From JBAXTE01 sp964653595 (GTDB taxonomy: Bacteria > Bacteroidota > Bacteroidia > Bacteroidales > WCHB1-69): a stretch of 13,808 bases of DNA. Positions within the stretch are counted from its first letter, which is position 1. Each line of letters begins with the position of its first letter. The translations under genes were made by a program, and so were the position numbers. The notes under the pieces were generated by a model. It was not told the DNA's origin. It ran no database searches and worked only from the letters and a program-made list of their open reading frames with translations. Location: positions 1-13,808 of the forward strand of contig CAZZHH010000077.1 of the NCBI GenBank assembly GCA_964653595.1, written 5' to 3'. Below, in pieces: positions 12,379 to 13,808 of this stretch.

Positions 12379-13808
12379 GTGAATAAAGAAGTATTTATAA
12401 AAAGGGTAAAATCAATTTTTTCAAAAGGAAAAGACATTCTAAAAAAAGGGTTAAAAATATTTTCCATAAAAGGATTAAAATGGTATTGGAAAATTCCAAA
12501 ATTGGCAATGAATTTTATTCTATTGTTATTTCTTTTTGCTTTTTTGGTTAACATAAATTTTTTGTGGCTTTTTGGCAGAACTCCGAGTGTAAAAGAAGTT
12601 TACAATCCGGATCAAAATATTGCATCAGAGCTATATTCTTCAGATGGCAAATTGATTGGCAAATTTTTCAACGAGAATAGAGTTCCTGTCAAGCTAGCTG
12701 ACGTTTCACCTATATTCAAGGATGTATTGATCAACATCGAAGATATTCGGTTTTACAAGCACCATGGCGTAGACTTAAAAGCTACTTTTGCTATTTTTTA
12801 TTCCATGTTTAAAGGAGAGAAAAGAGGGGGAAGTACAATTACCCAGCAACTTGTAAAAAACATGTACAAAACCAGAGCAAAAGACTCGCGAGGGCTCCTT
12901 GGATATATTCCTTATGTTAACACGTTTATTTCCAAAGTGAAAGAAATTATAACATCCTTTAAACTGGAACTCTCTTACGATAAAAGTGAAATTTTAACCA
13001 TGTATATTAACACGGTAGATTTTGGCAACAACACTTTTGGAATTAAAACAGCAGCCAAGACCTATTTTAATAAAAAGCCCAATCAGTTAAATATTCAAGA
13101 AAGTGCAGTTTTGGTTGGACTTCTGAAAGCACCTACCTATTACAATCCTTTACAGAATAGAAAAAACTCTGTAAAGAGGAGAAACAACATCTTTCAACAA
13201 CTTTCAAATCAAAAGTATATTACAAAAAAAAGTGCGGATTCATTATCTAAACTACCTATTGAGTTGGATTATAATATAGAAGACAATTACGATGGAGAGG
13301 CAATCTATTTTCGTCAATCTGTTGCCAATTATTTAAAAAAATGGCTCAAAGAGAATAAAATTGATTTGTACGGCGATGGAATAAAGATATACACCACTCT
13401 CGACAGTAAGATGCAACAATATGCCGAAGAGGCTACGAAAGAGCATATGAAAAGCCTTCAAAAAAGATTTTTCAACCATTGGGAAGGAGAAAATCCATGG
13501 AGAAATAGTGCTGGAGTTGAAATACCAAATTTTCTTGAAAATGAAGTTAAAAAAGGCAAACTCTATCAATCCCTTGTAAAAAAATACAAAACAAACACCG
13601 ATTCCATCGATTATTATTTGAATCTTAAGAAAAGAATGACTGTTTTTACATGGAGAGGAGATAAAGACACAAGTTTTAGCACCATGGATTCACTCAGATA
13701 TTATAAACACATCCTTCAAGCTGGTTTTATGGCCATGGAACCAAATACAGGCCATGTAAAAGCATGGGTAGGTGGACCAAATTTCAAATACTTCAAATAC
13801 GATCACGT
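12379..13808 (+). CDS. Class A penicillin-binding protein (PBP1A family), 3' end outside window
   Basis: About 476 residues are visible from GTG 12379. This bifunctional enzyme polymerises lipid II glycan strands (GT51 domain) and cross-links the peptides (transpeptidase domain) at the outer face of the inner membrane. A basic cytoplasmic tail of about 40 residues leads to one membrane segment (about 42-65). GT51 motifs follow in order: E121-D-I-R-F-Y-K-H-H-G with the catalytic Glu, RGGSTITQQLVKNM (149-162), KLELSYDKSEIL with the second Glu (E204), then NTFGIKTAAKTYFNK and ESAVLVGLLKAPTYYNP. The linker runs to about 450, where GFMAMEPNTGHVKAWVGG opens the transpeptidase domain. The catalytic SxxK serine lies beyond the window. 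It is divergent from the SOD gene. Confidence 0.93.
   Translation, partial: MNKEVFIKRVKSIFSKGKDILKKGLKIFSIKGLKWYWKIPKLAMNFILLLFLFAFLVNINFLWLFGRTPSVKEVYNPDQNIASELYSSDGKLIGKFFNENRVPVKLADVSPIFKDVLINIEDIRFYKHHGVDLKATFAIFYSMFKGEKRGGSTITQQLVKNMYKTRAKDSRGLLGYIPYVNTFISKVKEIITSFKLELSYDKSEILTMYINTVDFGNNTFGIKTAAKTYFNKKPNQLNIQESAVLVGLLKAPTYYNPLQNRKNSVKRRNNIFQQLSNQKYITKKSADSLSKLPIELDYNIEDNYDGEAIYFRQSVANYLKKWLKENKIDLYGDGIKIYTTLDSKMQQYAEEATKEHMKSLQKRFFNHWEGENPWRNSAGVEIPNFLENEVKKGKLYQSLVKKYKTNTDSIDYYLNLKKRMTVFTWRGDKDTSFSTMDSLRYYKHILQAGFMAMEPNTGHVKAWVGGPNFKYFKYDH

Noticed and set aside
12379..12381. Using the PBP GTG start as proof that GTG 383 is the normal lipoprotein start
   Set aside because: The PBP GTG has a Shine-Dalgarno-like AAAGGA at 5 nt and no ATG alternative, whereas GTG 383 has no such site and has an ATG 32 nt upstream. 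It only weakens, and does not remove, the phase-variation reading.
12303..12554. 83-codon minus-strand frame, hydrophobic and Phe-rich
   Set aside because: It is antisense to the start and membrane segment of the PBP gene; the Phe-rich look comes from complementing A-rich codons.

Overview
The window reads as a stretch of AT-rich Bacteroidota chromosome. Three things support this. Two secreted proteins end in a type IX secretion (T9SS) type A sorting tail. A lipoprotein has an acidic stretch right after its lipid cysteine. Six sites matching the Bacteroidota -7 box TAnnTTTG lie just ahead of genes. I cannot place it below phylum with confidence; a Bacteroidales-like lineage is a guess.

Layout. 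1-382 is an AT-rich leader with a promoter. 351-3058 holds an apparent two-gene operon: a predicted surface lipoprotein of unknown function whose start straddles an (AC)8 microsatellite, then a T9SS-secreted protein, closed by a strong terminator. 3121-3743 lies between convergent genes and carries a dense island of hairpins and tandem repeats, with no credible gene. 3744-5810 (-) is an exported dipeptidyl peptidase III (M49), and 5887-8334 (-) is mutS2; each has its own -7 box. 8335-8614 is a divergent promoter region with an orphan terminator-like hairpin. 8615-10933 (+) is a T9SS-secreted M43 metalloprotease with a PKD domain. 11138-11374 (+) is rpmB, convergent with a signal-peptide-bearing Mn-type superoxide dismutase at 11434-12168 (-). 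The two share a bidirectional terminator with a perfect 27-bp stem. 12379 to the window end is the 5' part of a class A penicillin-binding protein.

The genes mix housekeeping functions (L28, MutS2, PBP1A) with envelope and secreted functions (lipoprotein, T9SS cargo, M43 protease, exported DPP III and SOD). No defence island, prophage, CRISPR array or tRNA was seen. The most interesting signal is the (AC)8 tract. As sequenced, the natural-looking ATG at 351 is out of frame with the lipoprotein, and loss of one AC unit would put it exactly in frame. That is the architecture of a slippage-driven phase-variable surface antigen. The second is the 3121-3740 repeat island, which combines at least five different repeat structures in about 620 bp.
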